Below are positions 62,606 to 64,000 of a DNA stretch of 64,000 nt, in pieces. The position numbers and the translations under genes are program-made. Within the stretch, counting starts at the first letter, position 1. Every line of letters starts with the position of its first letter. The stretch spans positions 96,529 to 160,528 of the forward strand of contig JAJEFB010000052.1 of assembly GCA_022820665.1 (NCBI GenBank). The letters are read 5' to 3'. The DNA comes from Anaerolineae bacterium (GTDB lineage: Bacteria; Chloroflexota; Anaerolineae; Aggregatilineales; Phototrophicaceae). The notes beneath the pieces are model-generated. The model was given only the letters and a program-made list of their open reading frames with translations. It did not search any database and was not told the origin of the DNA.

Positions 62606-62783
62606 GGGATTGCCTTTCTTGTAAATTCCGCAAACGGCTAATGCTCGTCATCTTACAATTGCTCGGCTCAAATGTGTATGCAACGACGGGATGGAAAAAA
62701 AACTGTGCCCGGCAATACGCTGAGAATATAGCCATGTAAAGCTGTATTCAGGTGATATACTTGCGTAGTTTGTAGACCGCGTT

Positions 62784-62817
62784 GCTCATGCGACAGGAAC
62801 TTTGTTTTTGCATGAGC
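62784..62817. repeat. 8-bp inverted repeat upstream of the epimerase gene
   Basis: GCTCATGC (62784-62791) pairs with GCATGAGC (62810-62817) over an 18-base loop. The 285-base gap 62606-62890 otherwise shows no gene. Confidence 0.45.
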
Positions 62818-62890
62818 GCGGGAGTCCTTTTCGCCGGTTACGCGCCGAGCGGCCGGGGCTATCATGTCCGGTTTTTTGAGAGGGTGAGGC

Positions 62891-63835
62891 ATGACTAAGA
62901 CGTTTTGGCGCGAACAGGTTGTGATTGTGACGGGCGGCGCTGGCTTCCTCGGCCGGCATGTGGTCGAGGAACTGCGAGCGAACGAGGCTCGGGATGTCAT
63001 CGTACCGCGCAGCGCCCAATACGACTTGCGCCTGGCAGGCGACGTCGAAGGCTTGTATGCCGATCATCCGGCGGCGACCATGGTGATTCATTTGGCGGCG
63101 ACTGCCGGCGGCATCGGCATCAATCGCGAGCATCCTGGTCTGTTCTACTATGACAACATCATGATGGGCACGCTCTTGCTGGAGGGCGCGCGGCGCGCGA
63201 CTGTGGACAAATTCGTCGGCGTCGGCACCGTTTGCAGCTATCCCAAATACGCGCCAATCCCTTTCAAAGAAGACGATCTTTGGCAGGGCTACCCGGAAGA
63301 GACCAACGCGCCTTATGGCTTGGCGAAGAAAATGCTGCTGGTTCAAAGCCAGGCTTATCGACAGGAATACGGCTATAACGCCATTCACCTGCTTCCGGTC
63401 AATCTATACGGTCCGCACGACAAGTTCGACCCCAAATCGGCGCATGTCATCCCCGATGTGATCCGAAAAATGGTCGACGCTTTGGAGCAGGGCGAGGACA
63501 CAGTAACGCTATTCGGCGACGGTTCCCCGACTCGCGAGTTTTTATTTGTGCGGGACGCGGCGCGCGGCATCGTTTTGGCTGCCGAGCATTACAATAGTCC
63601 AGAGCCTGTCAACCTCGGCAGCGCCTACGAGATTAGCATCCGCGATCTGGTGCGGATCATCGCTGACGAAGTGGGTTACGTCGGCGAATTGCGCTGGGAT
63701 ACCAGCAAACCCAATGGGCAACCCCGCCGCAAGCTTGATGTTTCCCGCGCCGAGCGCGCATTCGGATTTGTCGCGACCACCGACTTCCAGGCCGGCTTGC
63801 GCGAAACCATCAATTGGTACAGATCCCAACGTTAA
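62891..63835 (+). CDS. NAD-dependent epimerase, GDP-L-fucose synthase-like
   Basis: A 314-residue extended SDR. The NAD(P) motif is VTGGAGFLGRHVV, the catalytic Ser/Thr lies in VGVGTVCSYPKYAP, and Y-x3-K is in NAPYGLAKKMLLVQ. NLYGPHDKFDPKSAHVIPDV, LFGDGSPTREFLFVRDAARG and the NLGSAYEISIRDLV segment are typical of GDP-L-fucose synthase. It makes GDP-fucose from GDP-4-keto-6-deoxymannose if that assignment holds; no GDP-mannose dehydratase lies in this window. GAGGG lies upstream of the ATG. Confidence 0.87.
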   Translation: MTKTFWREQVVIVTGGAGFLGRHVVEELRANEARDVIVPRSAQYDLRLAGDVEGLYADHPAATMVIHLAATAGGIGINREHPGLFYYDNIMMGTLLLEGARRATVDKFVGVGTVCSYPKYAPIPFKEDDLWQGYPEETNAPYGLAKKMLLVQSQAYRQEYGYNAIHLLPVNLYGPHDKFDPKSAHVIPDVIRKMVDALEQGEDTVTLFGDGSPTREFLFVRDAARGIVLAAEHYNSPEPVNLGSAYEISIRDLVRIIADEVGYVGELRWDTSKPNGQPRRKLDVSRAERAFGFVATTDFQAGLRETINWYRSQR

Positions 63836-63861
63836 GATTTAGTCAGCGACACTGAATCTTG

Positions 63862-63952
63862 GGTAGTGTATCCTTTTCGGTTGAAATAGAAATGACGTGA
63901 AAACCAATTCGTGCTAGTTGTACTAGCAAAGCATACAAATTGGAGTCACGTC
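63862..63952 (+). mobile_element. Insertion-element-like boundary with foldback leader
   Basis: GGTAGTGTATCCTTTTCGGT begins here and nearly matches 21873-21892. Nested pairs follow: TGACGTGA (63893-63900)/TCACGTCA (63945-63952), CCAATT (63903-63908)/AATTGG (63937-63942), TGCTAGT (63911-63917)/ACTAGCA (63921-63927). The structure hides the ribosome site GGAG (63941-63944) of the next gene. Such foldbacks shield transposase genes from read-through transcription. Confidence 0.5.
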
Positions 63953-64000
63953 ATGAATTCTAGGATAAAGCATCAAGGATATGAAATCAAATCTTTCTGG
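63952..64000 (+). CDS. Partial gene at window end (possible transposase)
   Basis: Sixteen codons are visible (MNSRIKHQGYEIKSFW), preceded by GGAG seven bases upstream, and the frame runs off the window. The base use is more AT-rich than the flanking genes. Too short to assign; position behind an insertion-element-like end suggests a transposase. Confidence 0.4.

Overview
The window reads as a chromosomal contig from an uncultured Chloroflexota bacterium, most likely Anaerolineae-like. The evidence is the membrane protein with a long Thr-Pro linker and C-terminal SH3-like domain, the DUF3179, DUF2961 and DUF2304 proteins, a large membrane protein typical of that phylum, moderately GC-rich coding sequence, and many isolated housekeeping genes in short operons on both strands. 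This placement is inferred from gene content; there is no rRNA in the window.

Left part (1-11.6 kb): the end of an NHL beta-propeller protein; a minus-strand cluster of small glycine-zipper membrane proteins, one ending in a T5orf172/GIY-YIG nuclease-like domain; an enoyl-CoA hydratase; a second, longer membrane protein with the same kind of nuclease-like tail and an 11-residue tandem repeat; a glycosyltransferase; a pyruvate dehydrogenase operon (E1alpha-E1beta-E2, no E3). Divergent from it is a restriction-modification-like pair, a Dam-type adenine methyltransferase broken by a frameshift in a 13-G tract plus a MutH/Sau3AI-like endonuclease. Its promoter carries a GATC inverted repeat over the -10 box.

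Middle (11.6-37 kb): polyphosphate kinase, a D-aminoacylase-like amidohydrolase, a prohibitin-like SPFH protein with a clear terminator, a beta-lactamase-like hydrolase, a Nal1-like protease, threonine synthase, MoaA, SDR enzymes, a TPR/Thr-Pro/SH3 membrane protein, an MscS channel, a large multi-pass membrane protein, a DUF3179 protein, an HtrA-like protease, an EamA transporter, an SGNH hydrolase and a ferredoxin.

Right part (37-64 kb): tRNA-Arg(CCU) beside a RelE-type toxin-antitoxin pair, a TGS-less ThrRS, rhomboid protease, tRNA-Phe(GAA), glycosyltransferase, GH172-like DUF2961 protein, FAH-family hydrolase, a truncated DNA methylase, a mannonate dehydratase-like enolase-superfamily enzyme, a serine-biosynthesis-like pair (class V aminotransferase plus SerA), an IolE-like protein with a threonine dehydratase, pentapeptide- and ankyrin-repeat proteins, MetA with an esterase, YitT, a pteridine-reductase-like SDR, a TlpA-like thioredoxin, a PIN (DUF4411)/ImmA-IrrE pair, Ndk and a GDP-fucose-synthase-like epimerase. 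The window ends in an insertion-sequence-like boundary with a large foldback over the start of a partial gene.

The intergenic spaces are peppered with related C/G-rich palindromic repeats that can be pieced into one composite element. The most striking observations are the phase-variable-looking methyltransferase with GATC sites in its promoter, the membrane-anchored GIY-YIG proteins, and the intergenic repeat family.
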